DNA from: Rhynochetos jubatus
Taxonomy: Eukaryota > Chordata > Aves > Eurypygiformes > Rhynochetidae
Length of the DNA stretch: 64,000 nt
NCBI GenBank assembly: GCA_027574665.1
Contig: CM050651.1
Span: 5,023,501-5,087,500 of the forward strand
Direction: 5' to 3'
Made by a program: the position numbers and the translations under genes. How positions within the stretch are numbered: the stretch's first letter is position 1; each line of letters opens with the position of its first letter. Below, piece after piece: positions 37,680 to 49,006 of the stretch. The notes under the pieces are model-generated. The model was not told where the DNA came from. It ran no database searches and saw only the letters and a list, made by a program, of their open reading frames with translations.

Positions 37680-37799
37680 TGTTTGGGATGGGGCTTGACG
37701 TGCTAAACTAGATAAGCCATCCAACCATTCAACAAACTGTCTGGTATTTGAGACTTTGCGGGTCCCAACCCATCTCCCCCGTGCAGCTCTATGTAAATA
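37680..37799 (-). CDS. Candidate internal exon, unknown gene
   Basis: On the minus strand, GCTCTACTGCCTGGTTCAG (acceptor AG at 37800-37801) precedes 120 bp, exactly 40 codons in phase 0, followed by the donor AAACA|GTGAGT (GT at 37678-37679). It reads YLHRAARGRWVGT at the start and contains NTRQFVEWLDGLSSLARQAP. The peptide is basic in its first half and could form a short amphipathic helix in the second. No family is recognised. It joins in frame with the candidate exons on both sides. Confidence 0.22.
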
Positions 37800-38627
37800 C
37801 TGAACCAGGCAGTAGAGCAAAGCCAGCGTGTGTGGGAAGTACACACACAACTTCATATAGTGATATTTATATTTACCTATGAATAACACACTACCACTGG
37901 ACAAAGTGGGTTTCATAGGGAACACATGCAAGCTCATATTTTCGATGTGAAAATCCTGTAACAGATGTCAGGAAAAAGAATCTATGTGCAAGTAGAATAG
38001 ATGGAGTTGAGGGGAACTGAGGTATTTCTGTTAATATGAAGACGTTGTGCTTTAAAAGGTTTTGCCTTAGCCTTTCAGATACACGAGGGACCTGTGAACC
38101 CGTATGTCGGTCAATATACGGAAAGAAACAACACAGCCTTTACATTTAGACATAAGAAGAAACACAGAACCTCAACCTGGAAAACTCTGGAACACTTTTT
38201 CCTCCCGCCCCCTCACTTTTAATCACTGTAGCAAATCATTATTTTAATCAGGGAAGAATTATGAAGAGAAAGAACACTGGAGAACTGCCATCTAGAAACT
38301 GAAGACACATTTTTTCAATTTACAGTGTGGACACAGAGGCCACAACACACTTCAGGATAATTTCAAGTATTAAATGCTAACTGAAGGCACATTCTCCTGC
38401 CTGCCCACAAACAAAAGGGTTAACATGAATTTAAGGATAAAATTGGAGTAAGATTACCAAATAATTCCCAGGTACAACGACTGATAAAGACTGATAAACA
38501 GATCTGACATATGCTGTTTTCTTCTCTTTTGCCTGTGCATTTCAAGTGGTAAAACATGGCTTTCTAAGACATAAACCCCTTCCTTTCCCTTCATTTCCCC
38601 TCCTCCTTTCCTTTGTTCAATCCTTAC
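37800..38627 (-). other. Putative intron
   Basis: 828 bp, GTAAGG...TTCAG on the minus strand, between candidate exons 38628-38708 and 37680-37799. No other content is recognised. Confidence 0.2.
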
Positions 38628-38708
38628 CTTTTTCTGAGTATCAACATACTTCTCCACTCCTTCCATGATTCCCGCTGTATGCATTTCCATGCTTCCATAC
38701 AGCAAATA
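38628..38708 (-). CDS. Candidate internal exon, best splice signals in the window
   Basis: On the minus strand, TTATTGTCTTTCCAG (acceptor AG at 38709-38710) with plausible branch-point sequence just upstream (TATTGAC, TGATTAT) precedes 81 bp, exactly 27 codons in phase 0, followed by the near-consensus donor AAAAAG|GTAAGG (GT at 38626-38627). It reads YLLYGSMEMHTAGIMEGVEK and ends in DTQKK. One alternative frame is closed; the other is open but poor in composition. The peptide looks globular. I do not recognise the family. It is an in-frame partner for 39213-39284 and 37680-37799. Confidence 0.35.
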
Positions 38709-39212
38709 CTGGAAAGACAATAATCATACCATTGTCAATACACAAAAAGAGAATTGTCGGTCACATGAGCAATCGCAATGACTACTAAACCAAGTCTGAT
38801 AAACAAAGCATACACGTTTGGCTCAAGATTTCATTGCTGACAGCTTTGTTCCTATCGTAAGCAGATCTTTATCAGACCAGACAAAACCTTAAGAACTCTG
38901 AGCTGGGAGAGCTATTAAAATTGTATAAGCTGTGTAAGAACGTATAGCATGAATAACCATCTTTACTGTATTAGAGCAGTGGGATCTTGAAAACGCAACA
39001 AGCGAGTTGGCAATCTTTCATTCAGGCAGTATTTGACTCTTCACAAGGTTTAGCTATAGACCTTAGGAGAAAACTACTTTCCATTTGTCTAAACAACATA
39101 GATGCTGCTGTTTTAATCAAGTGTTTTAAATGTCAGTGATCTTAATACGAAATATTCTTTCTCCTCAGCTACCTTTGTGGGTTTAGAACCCGTCTTTCCC
39201 CCTCATACTTAC
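38709..39212 (-). other. Putative intron
   Basis: 504 bp, GTAAGT...TCCAG on the minus strand, between candidate exons 39213-39284 and 38628-38708. Confidence 0.25.
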
Positions 39213-39284
39213 CAGGAGTGCCTTCCAGCCACACAGCCAATTGTGCCTGCTGTTGAAAGTGCAATCATCGCGCGTGTTTACCGG
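39213..39284 (-). CDS. Candidate exon with consensus donor, unknown gene
   Basis: The donor CCTG|GTAAGTATG (GT at 39211-39212, minus strand) is close to consensus. With the acceptor TGTTACAG (AG at 39285-39286) the segment is 72 bp, 24 codons in phase 0, containing NTRDDCTFNSRHNWLCGWKA. The acceptor has a poor pyrimidine tract, so the true 5' edge is uncertain: the frame stays open upstream to a TGA at 39381-39383 (56 codons in all, including LLIVNTCVIGDSQSFIIVL) without an ATG, so at least one more exon upstream would be needed. The join to the exon at 38628 is in frame. No family is recognised. Confidence 0.28.
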
Positions 39285-42200
39285 CTGTAACACTATTATA
39301 AAGCTTTGTGAATCTCCAATCACACAGGTATTCACAATCAAGAGCCATTTTTGTACCTTGTCTGTTTCCCCACAAAAGGCTCACCCTTTGCCTCTCTGGC
39401 TCTGGGACTACTTGGGGAACAACAGGTTCCCAAGAACCTGGAGTCAATGCAGGAAGGAGCTCTGGTAAAAATAAACTCCTAGTTCTTTCTTTTTTTTTTT
39501 TTTTAATTTTTACTAGCTCTAGTGAAAAAAAACTCCTTCCATACTCGGAGTGTTGCTAAATAATGCCAAGCTCTAAAGGCAGTTCCTATGTCCCTGCATT
39601 CTGCACAGTGCTGGTAAAGGTTGAAGAATAACCAAACTAATGGACTGAGCATCCAGCAAAACACAAGAATGAAGTTATTACAGTGTTTTCACTACCACTG
39701 TTGTTTTTTCTTTATTTAAATAAAATGGCACACTGGCACAGATTTCAGAAATGGGAATTGCATTGAGATTTATTCCACAGAAAATTTAAATACAAGAGAT
39801 TAAATAGAAAGTCTTGTCAAGTGAGACCCTGTGAAACTAAGTTCCAATCACTGAGCAATGTCTGATGGAATTGCTAATTAGATCACATATTTCTCCTTAG
39901 CTGTAGAACAAGGAATCACACCAATGATTCCACTTTTCATCTGCAGAACAAGTTTTCAATCCCTTTTGTAACTGGTTAGTACAGTACGAGGTACAGATTC
40001 CTACTGATGCTGAACAGAAACATTTACGTATTTATAAGCTAGTGTGTGCCTGGGGGGAAAGCCTCCAACTTTCATTTTTCCAATATTTATCGTCCATTCA
40101 AAAACAGATGGTAGGAGGTAAGCCAGGTTATCTCAGAGTTCTTGTGATGGGTTCGGTGGCAGAGACCCAAACCGCCTTGTATGCAGCAGAGTACCTAGCC
40201 CACTGGCAGCCAGTTTTTTCCACTCAACTCCTTTTTTCTCCTTGGAGCCAATCCAGCCCAGTTCAGCTCTTTTGTAGGAACTGAGGAACCAGTATTGATT
40301 TCCCATTTAAACCAATCTTGCGTAAGCCCACCACTGCCTCCCTTGCTATGAATAGGGGGAGCACTGGAGGAAACCAGCTGCAGCGTTTTCAAGGCAGAAT
40401 TGCTTCTTCGGGCTGGACGTGAGCAGAGTTGCAAATCAGAAAAATAAAAAGCAAAAATGGCCGTGCAGATAGGCTTTCTTTTCAAGTCTGATACACATTC
40501 AGCACTGCCTTCCTAGAGAGGATTCTCGGAAAACAGGGAATTTGCTTGTTAGAGCGAAAGAAGGAGATTCTTATTATAGGCTTCAGTGCAGTTGTCAGCC
40601 AAGATAACAAATCCTTGTACCAAGGTGGCCTTAGAACAGTGAGGCAATGAGGGCTTTCTTGAATAAAATCAAAATTGCGCAGTGCATTTTTTATGAAAGT
40701 GTGAAAATCTGTTGTAACTGTCTTTACTGAGTGTTTATGGATTTAAGCTGAAGACTCCAGTGATGTATGAGGTTTCTCAGGCTCTGTGCCATGAAAGCTA
40801 CGTTACCAGATTCTGAGCGTTCAGCAGGTGTCCACTGCGATCAGGGGGAAAAATAGCCTCCACGCAGATATATTTAGGGACTAGGGGTGAGGTTTTCCCA
40901 CATTTTTTAAAAGAGAAATTAATGCTTAATAACACGGATACAAACTCTCTAAAGCGAGTTGGCAAGAAGCTTCTGATACCTAGGGTGCAGTAGCTGGTAA
41001 CAGGAAGAGAGTTGTGTAAAAACCTGGGAGTATATCCTGAAGCATAACATGGCAATCAAATAAAATTATGAATTGTGGACTGAAAGTCAGAGGGAGACTA
41101 TTTGACCCCTAAATGAAATTACCAAGATAGCCTAAAAATCAAACTTTTTGAGATGCTACTCAAAATGGCTTAGCAGCTCTCTGGCCTAATTCGCTCACTC
41201 TGTTCTGAGCTGCTCACGGTCGCTAAAGCAGGAATGTGTATCTGGAGTTTGTCAGGGACCAAGTGTAGGAAGCTCTTGCATGGAAACAGGATACCTCGTT
41301 CTCCTGGCACACCTCCACAAAACACAGTAACTGTCCCCAGGCACTGGAGAGTTTAGGCACTGCTTAAGAAACACCCACCAAACCCAGGTCGGGACCGTTC
41401 CGGCGCCACGTAAACACCATCAGTGCAGGGAGATTAGTCGGGGGCTGCGGTTAATAAAGACTGAAAGGGCAATTTGCAGCCGCCTGATGGATGGAGCAAT
41501 TTCAAACTCTACCACATGTATGCAGGAAACCAGAAATGCCTGCAGCTTCCTTTTTCAGGCCTTGTGCAGCCTAACCAACACAGATATAAGCTGCTTCTAC
41601 ACAGAGTTTTCAACTACTGTGGAGAAAAGAGAGGGTGGGGGTTTTCTCTTTGTTGCAAATACACGAAGCAATGGGACAAAACGGAGTCCATTAGGATATT
41701 ATGAAGCTTAGCTGTCAGCAACTATACTTTTTTAGTTATATGTTCTTTGTCGGAGAACTTTATGCAAGAAGATTTCCCGAGAGAAAAGAAACTGCGAGTT
41801 AGGTGGATTATTTTCATGTAGTGGAATCAATAACCTGAGTTTGCTTGGTGAGTGGTCAGAAGAGCCAAATATTTGTAATTCTCAGTTCTCAGGTAGCCCC
41901 ACCAGGGAATAATTAGCAGCCTAGGCTGCTGGTGTGATTGATGAGGCTGCTGAGTGATTATTTCTCCAATTTCCCCCGACTTCAAATCTCGTAGACTAGG
42001 GTCAGTGAAAAGAGAAGTTCATTTTAGGTTTTCAGATACCAATACTCAGATTCTTTCTGTATTTATTAATATATTTTGTCTGCATTCTCCAAGAGTGAAT
42101 CTGGAGGCACTCTGAGCAGGTAAAAGACTACAGGATTTTTTTGTGGGAGTTTTGCTGAATTTGTGGCATCTGGTAGAAATTAGAAAGAATGACAGAACGG

Positions 42201-45200
42201 GTTCTGTGTTGCAGAAAAAGAGCCTGAGGGGGAGGCAGTAGTAATATTTGGAGAGAGTGAGAAAGTTGTGGAAGGCGAGATGAACATCAGAGCTTTATTT
42301 GAGATGTAGTGCCCAGTGAGAGAGAGGAATAGGAACAAATGTCAACAGGAACAAACCAACCTCTTGGTTTTTAATATAATCATAAAAAACTTAGGTGCGG
42401 ATAAGGAATACTTAAAAATGTGCCTCAGATACAAAGTGTCATTCGCATCTACTGAAAAAAAAAAAAAAGACTGTTGCCTGGGGCTATGCTAATTCTTTAA
42501 TGTGATGGCATTCCTGTTAGGAGAGCTCTGTAAGCTTTCCAGGCTGCCAAGCATGCTTGGCGCCCATGTCTTCAAGCACTGTTCCTGCAAGGCTCCTGAG
42601 TACATTTTCATTTTAATGGGTTCTTAAGTCAAGCATCTCTGGCAAAGTCGCCCTCCTAAAAAATGAGTGAGAGCTCATGCAAGGGACAATGACATTCTTT
42701 AATATTTACTGCACTAAAAATAGCTTTTCAAAACAATACAAGGTATGCAGAATGTTCTTGTTCAAAAATGGCCGGTTTTAACAGCATTTGATGGATGCAG
42801 TGGGCTCTTGGTAAGTACAGTTAATATATTCTCTCTCTATATTCCTTCAGTACTAAGGAGCAAATTGCTTAATATGTAATCGTAAGTAAATGTTTCCCCA
42901 GTTACATTCACTTTCTCTTTTTGATATGCTTTACTCCTGCCTGAGTATTTTTCTCCTTTTAATATTCTCAGCAGGCTGGATTTATGAGCCCATGAAAGCA
43001 AAGAATAGGAAGCATCTTCTTCTGAAGCCAGCTGCACTGGTGAACTTATTGAATAGCTGACCGAGTGCTGAATGATAATCGTACAAAGAGAAACAAAGCG
43101 AGACAAAATCACCTTCATTTTCCAAAAACTTAGGAAGGACCAACACCACACGAAAAGGGATAGAGGGCAAAGAGAAGCAAAGAAAAACAGGGCGAGTGAA
43201 CCCATAGTTTGTTTCATTTTTCATTCTAACATCATTTCAACCACAAAGAATGACAGTATAAATGATCAAACAACTGTTTGCTAATGCATTATAGATAGTC
43301 ACACACAATATGGCAGCTTTATACTTGTATATTTACCCACCATGAATACGAAATACACTAAGAGTGACAGGTAATGTAGCCAAACCTTCTACTCTCTGTA
43401 AGCATCTGTGTACTATGAATTATAAATGAGAGTCTTGTGTCCAAAGGTAGCAAGTAATGTAGATAATGCCATCTGAGTAAATGAATAAATGTGAAACAGA
43501 TGCTTTTTGCATTCAGGGCACACAGGTACAGCCAGGAAGCCACCAGTGCAGATTATGGATGCTGGTGAGACAGCTGTTGTCTGCATCCAGTGCCAGGTGC
43601 ATTCCTACCTGGACTGCGTCGAGCCAGTAAAACAGGCCTTCGTTTCACTCGGTTTTGACAAGTTTCCAGAAGGATGAGGCATCCTCTTATGTAGATTACT
43701 AGATTTTTGGATTTCCTCAAGGCTTTCCTAAAAAAAATCAAATCAGCATCTTTATTAGAAGAGTCCTTTTTAAGAGGTGGAGAAACTGCCTGAGTGGAGG
43801 ATTCGGTTTTTAACAGTCATAAAATACTTTTTCTTTGCTTTTTATGCAAGTCTCTTCTGCTCCACTAACATTTTTTATCTGAACAAATAGTTTGCCTCAA
43901 GATGAGATTACATGGCATAAGAAATTACTGCTAGAAAGGCATTAAGAACTTTTATATTATTTTTTTAAAAACATGTAAATTTGCTCATTTTATAAGCAAA
44001 GAGATATGAGCTTGGACTGGTTGGGGAACTGGAGGTTTGTTGTTGTCAGTACAGACTGTCCCCTTGATACCTACAAGGTAGGTTGAACTCCCCAGATAAA
44101 ATATTAAGCTTAACAGGGCTGATGGATAGTTTTTACTTATGAGATACAGCTGCTGCTGTTCCTTACAGTTCAAAAAAGTCCATAATGAAATTTGGGCTTA
44201 TATTGCTCTTGCAATAGTTCTTTTTCTGTCTAATGCTAGATTTGTACTGTGTGCGTTTCCATGTTTGCTGAAGAAAACTGTCTGTCCTTTTCACTTGCAA
44301 AGAGGAAGCCCTGGGACCCGTTTCTCTGCAGATTTCTCCCTCATCAGTTGGTCAAATCATGTAGGGTGGGGAGAACAGTAGTTTCCAAGTGTGGAATTAA
44401 AGCGATTTCTGCATTATTTATTTTAATAACACAGTTCTACGAAGACAATGAACAAATGAAGTAAGAGAATATGCTTTTTTCCTGTTTAGTCTGAGCACCT
44501 TGAACTATACCAAACTCTAAAAAGGAGCAAGTTCCAGGCCCAAATAAGTATCTGTACGTATTCTGTAATGTCATTTCACTGCCTCTTGCATAACTGAGCA
44601 TTTCAGAGATAGAAAGTATAATCAGAGATTCTAATCTTTAGAAAAGCCTAAAGGATAACATATAACTTGTCAGAACTTAGCAAGATGGTATTTCAACCCT
44701 TAACAGAATTTATCCAAAGCTACCAAGGCAGCCACTGCAATAATTTCATAGCATTCTCTCAGAACTTTTCTTCCAGACCAAATACCCCCAACTCTTCAAG
44801 CTTTCTGGCACAGGTGTGGCCTGCCAGGGGCTTTGCCTGCCATTGCCAGGCTTTGAGCCCATACTGAGGTCGATCCAGGGTAAAAGAGAAGCCAAGAGGA
44901 ATTCTGCATTTGTACAGGTGTCATAGAGAAGTGAGCTTTGTAGCCCAACAGCAAAGGCTGAAACCTTAAACCAGAACAACACAAGTTCTGCTCTCTCCTT
45001 TCTGATTTGTTTCATTTGCATCAGTGCAAAGTCAGCATAAACCACTCTCATTGTTCCAATTGGTCTCTTCTATGTGCCAGTTTTACACTCTGCTTGCAAA
45101 AATGACAGTACATCTTGTTGGGGTCCGCAACAGTAAGATACACACAATCCAAGTAATAGGGAGATCCAAACTATTTATGGTCTCTTAAACGACCTCTTGT

Positions 45201-45905
45201 TGCCATTGCGATATTCCCATATTTTTAACCTAGTAAAGAAAGCAACTCCTTAGGAGTTACCAGTCTTGACTTACAAAGCAAGGACATGTCAACCTATACA
45301 GCCTTGAACACCATAACATTGCTTTCCAAACAGCATGATTTTATTTAGAATTAGTGAATTTTAACCACCAAAATGTCATTAAGCCACAGGCAGCATGTTC
45401 CTGTTTTCCTCCATGTCCGTCCTTTCAGCAAGCTGCCCTTGCATTTATTTCAGTCCCAAGACTGGGGGAGTGGGGAAGAGACCTTGTAGGTTTTTAGGAA
45501 GTTTGAGAAGTAATTTGCAAAGTGATAGTTTCTGGTAATGAAGGTTGTTACCTTTGCCCAGGTCTCTCAGTATGATAAAATTGTTTCAGAATGTTAATTA
45601 CTGAATAATCAGATTCCCTTGAAACTGTAACCACAGCTTTTACTGAAATAGGATATTCCTAAATTATATCAGAGCTGTAGTACAGTCAAATCAACAATTA
45701 CACTAGAAGAACTCATGCAGTCTTTTCTTTGGGATGAGACTCTATTATCTCGAAGGAATTAGAAAAGCATCCAGGATGCGTAGCCAGTATGGAGACATTG
45801 GCCTCTATTATCCGAATGGAAATGAGCTAACACTTCCATTACATTTTGCAGTGATCCATTCCTTTCTCCTTTTAAGTCAATAAACTATATCTTGCACTGT
45901 AGTAG
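39285..45905. other. Unique DNA, no confident gene
   Basis: About 6.6 kb. The minus-strand ORF of 126 codons at 42837-43217 has no recognisable domain. It includes a T16-type run near 39488-39503, an A14 run near 42455-42468 and a palindrome at 42546. The overlapping plus-strand frames near 39241-39559 are shadows opposite the candidate minus exon. Confidence 0.5.
42546..42571. promoter_or_regulatory. 16-bp palindrome resembling a p53-type site
   Basis: GCCAAGCATGCTTGGC (42546-42561) is a perfect palindrome. Its centre AAGCATGCTT (42549-42558) fits the p53-family half-site RRRCWWGYYY at all ten positions. After a 3-bp gap, GCCCATGTCT (42562-42571) fits 8 of 10. Binding is inference only. Confidence 0.25.
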
Positions 45906-45957
45906 TTTGCACACGTGTGCAAAAATGACCTTTTGCAATTTGGTGCTGAGACACGTG
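45906..45957. promoter_or_regulatory. 18-bp E-box palindrome with a second E-box
   Basis: TTTGCACACGTGTGCAAA (45906-45923) is a perfect palindrome centred on the canonical E-box CACGTG (45912-45917). A second CACGTG occurs at 45952-45957, 40 bp further, about four helical turns. Paired E-boxes can bind bHLH factors such as USF, MYC/MAX or CLOCK/BMAL1. No gene start is evident beside it. Confidence 0.35.
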
Positions 45958-46328
45958 CTGAGAGAGGTGGTCTAGGAACTGTGAAAAGAGATGCAAACCA
46001 TTTTTACTGCCAGGCACGTCCTACCATGGAGTAAGAAAATGAGACCGGCACAGCCTCTTGCTCCAGGTAATATTTTATTGTTCTTTGTATCGCGAGTCAG
46101 AATTCCCTTCCCAAATCAGTTTCCCCTAATCAGTTTAACAGAGGTTGATGCTCAAACCACAGAAAAGTATTAAGATGTGAAAGTCCCTCAAGGGGCTCTT
46201 GACCAGTCCCCTCTATCCCATCATACGTCTACATAGAGCCTGTTCAAAAACCTGCTTGAAAAGAACATAAGATCACGTTGATTCACAGAACGGGGTGGGG
46301 GGAGGGCACACAGTGCTCTCAGTCTTTC

Positions 46329-46351
46329 AAAAAAAAAAAAAAAAAAAAAAA
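46329..46351. repeat. A23 homopolymer
   Basis: 23 uninterrupted A. Short inverted arms AGTCTTT (46321-46327) and AAAGACT (46349-46355) bracket it. No retrocopy body is recognisable upstream. Confidence 0.95.
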
Positions 46352-47385
46352 GACTTCAGAAAAAAGTACTTTGAAACTGTTGAATTAATCTCCTAAATAA
46401 AGTACCAGTGGGGAATACCCAGGGTCACTGAGGATAGCACGCTGCTCAGCGTATCAACAAAAATACATTTGGCCTGAGGCAATGCTGAGGGCAAACATAT
46501 CCCAGATGGACCAGAGAGGCCCAAATACCTTCAGAGATGAAAATTTAATTAGAGGAAATGTCACCACAGTGAACAAAAGGATTGCTTTAGTGATTTTTCA
46601 TCATTGTTTACAAGTGAAGTACAGTTTTAAGTGTTAGGACAGGCTAAGCACAGGAGTGTTCTCAAGCACTAGAATGGAGATGAAAGGAAGGGATGTTGAA
46701 GGTCAGAGACAATCATCCACACTTGAGGACTGATCAAAAGGAGTAAACGATCAAATATTGACAGGGAGCAATTTTTAATTGCATCAGTGATGTCAAAAGG
46801 TGACAGAAGGTGTCAAAAGTGGTGCTTTGAAGCCACTTAGGAAGGAAAAACTGACCTTATGTTGTTGGCTGGTTTAAGCTTTTGTTGGGTTTTTCTTGTT
46901 GTTGTGAGATCCCAAGCATGATAGAAAGAAAACTTGGGTCCCCCAGAAGTAGAGACAGACCTGAAAGTTGCCTCTTTACCTCTCTGATAAGCCACTGTGT
47001 AATATTAATTCTGATTTTTGGACAAACCAGGAGTGAAACTGCTGGAAAAGCAATACAGGCCTTGCTGCATCACAGTCACAAAGATTCAGTCCCCTTACAT
47101 GGAAATGTGTGAGTTCTAGCATGAGTTCTGAGAGCTGTTTGGGATAAATTCAGAGAAAATAAGACATAGCAAACATTACAGCGAGTCTGTCAAACTGTAG
47201 CGTGTTCCACATTTGGATTTTACATCTTCAGAATGCAGTTGGGACTTTTGGTATGTGAATTTTTTAATCCTTTTCCCCATTCAGCCTTCGCTTTGTATTT
47301 TCTACGGAAAAGTTCTCCATTTAGCAAAACAAAATAATCACCTTAATTGAAAGGATGCACAGCATGATTTTCCCATCAGAGTATC

Positions 47386-47412
47386 AAAATAGTGCTAATA
47401 TAGCACTATTTT
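47386..47412. repeat. Perfect 12-bp hairpin
   Basis: AAAATAGTGCTA, a 3-base loop ATA, then TAGCACTATTTT. The arms are fully complementary. It is too short for a microRNA precursor and has no T-run terminator role in this context. Confidence 0.9.
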
Positions 47413-47640
47413 TATTTGCTATTACGTAACAGTAATTACATACTATTATATGCTGCAAAAATATTAACTACAGAAATAGTAATTATTATAAAATATCTCT
47501 CTCACAGAAGCCATACCGATTTCACTCCATTAATCTTCTTAATAAGATCAACAAGACCTCTACCTATAGACAACTGGAGAGGAGATTCGTTAAAATGGGC
47601 CACAATCTAAGTAAAATAATGAAGAAAGCACTACACAAGT

Positions 47641-47680
47641 GTGTGTATATATATGTGTGTAGATATGTGTATATATATAC
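47641..47680. repeat. Compound (GT)/(AT) microsatellite
   Basis: Alternating GTGTGT and ATATAT blocks broken by one AGA. It is nearly continuous purine/pyrimidine alternation. Confidence 0.9.
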
Positions 47681-48893
47681 CACTATGTACAGAACAGTAT
47701 ATTTATTTGGGCTTAAAACAAACTTCTGTTTTGAGATAAAGAGCTCATTTGCCTATTTCCCACCATTATTTCAGTTAAGAAAACTTTTTTTTCTCCGTAT
47801 TAGATCTTCGGTAAGATCCCTTGGATTTTATTCCCACTGTTGTGATATGTGTTCTTCTGGATCAGTTACAACTACATATAGATGGATTCCTTTTGTGTAG
47901 GAGGTACTAGGGAACCTGAAGTCTGCTGAAGGTATTAGGGAACCTTCACGCTGATTTTAGCAGGGTTTGGATCAAGCCTCTGGAGTGCCAGGTTTACTGG
48001 GTAACATGTGTCTTAAGTTCAGGTGATTGAGCTTGGTCCCTCTCGGTGCTATAGCTTATTATCACAAGTTATTCACACTTTTATATTCTGACCCAAATAA
48101 TCCCCCTAGATTTCGACTGACCGGAGGCAGTACGCTTTTGCTGGCAGTCAGAACTGGCTTTGTGTTCTCCTACCCTGTCTTATTAGTCCTTCCTCTTTAC
48201 CTTACCTGTTTCCTTGTTTTTTGGTTGGGTTTTTTTTTTTTCTCCTTTCTTTTTAGCAGGAACGTTTCTACAGAAAGTTTAATCATATGTGCAGAAATCT
48301 GTTCGATTGATGCCAAAGGGCTTGCCCAAAGGCAGGCTCTAAACACATTATTGTCTGAAACCTGTGACAGAGTCCAACCAGCCTCTGCTTAGGCAACATG
48401 CCATGCTAAGCAGATATTCATGAATCTTGGCATCCAAGTATGAGAAATCAGTTTTCTCTCCATCCTTTCTCTGTTACAGATGGTGATCTGGAAAACTATC
48501 CAAACAACAGAACCATACCATATGCAAAACAAAGCCTCTCTTTTTATTTTCAGGTTCACAGACTATCAGCTGAAGATTTCACAGTATTTTTTTTATTTTT
48601 ATAATTCAAGATGAGCAAATACATAAATATCCACATGCATCCAAATTCTGCAACACTGAAGAAAGCGATCCTGTGCTTTATGGGGATGGCACCGCATTAT
48701 TGATGCTATGGACTACTTGGTGACCCAACTCAGGGTATGCAAAGGGAAAGGACAAATTTCTTCTGTATCTCTCTGTCAACACCCATAGAACGGAAGTACC
48801 GAGGAGGTCAGAAATACCAGGTGAAAACATGTACATAGATGTTCAAAGAAATATACCACCAAGCTAGATTCATATTGGATTAAATTAGAGAGA

Positions 48894-49006
48894 TGAAGCT
48901 TTGAGCAACCTGGTCTAGTGGAGGGTGTCCCTGCCCACGGCAGGAGGGTTGGAACTGGATGATGTTTAAGGTCCCTTCCAACCCAAACCGTTCCGTGATT
49001 CTGTGA
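48894..49006 (+). mobile_element. CR1 LINE 3' end
   Basis: Contains TTGAGCAACCTGGTCTAGTG, GTGTCCCTGCCCACGGCAGG, GGTTGGAACTGGATGAT and 'CCCTTCCAACCCAAACCG', ending GTGATTCTGTGA. It is a well-preserved CR1 3' region of about 110 bp, 5'-truncated near GAAGCTT. No coding part is present. Confidence 0.95.

Larger units (their letters stand above)
45958..48893. other. Unique DNA, no confident gene
   Basis: About 2.9 kb with simple repeats and one short hairpin. A 121-codon plus-strand ORF at 48027-48392 encodes a hydrophobic stretch caused by T-rich sequence (T13 near 48229) and is not called as a gene. Confidence 0.5.

Noticed and set aside
42837-43217. 126-codon minus-strand ORF with hydrophobic start
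   Set aside because: No domain or homologous motif recognised. The hydrophobicity reflects A/T-rich sequence.
48027-48392. 121-codon plus-strand ORF with membrane-like segment
   Set aside because: The hydrophobic part is encoded by a T-rich tract including T13. No start context or family.
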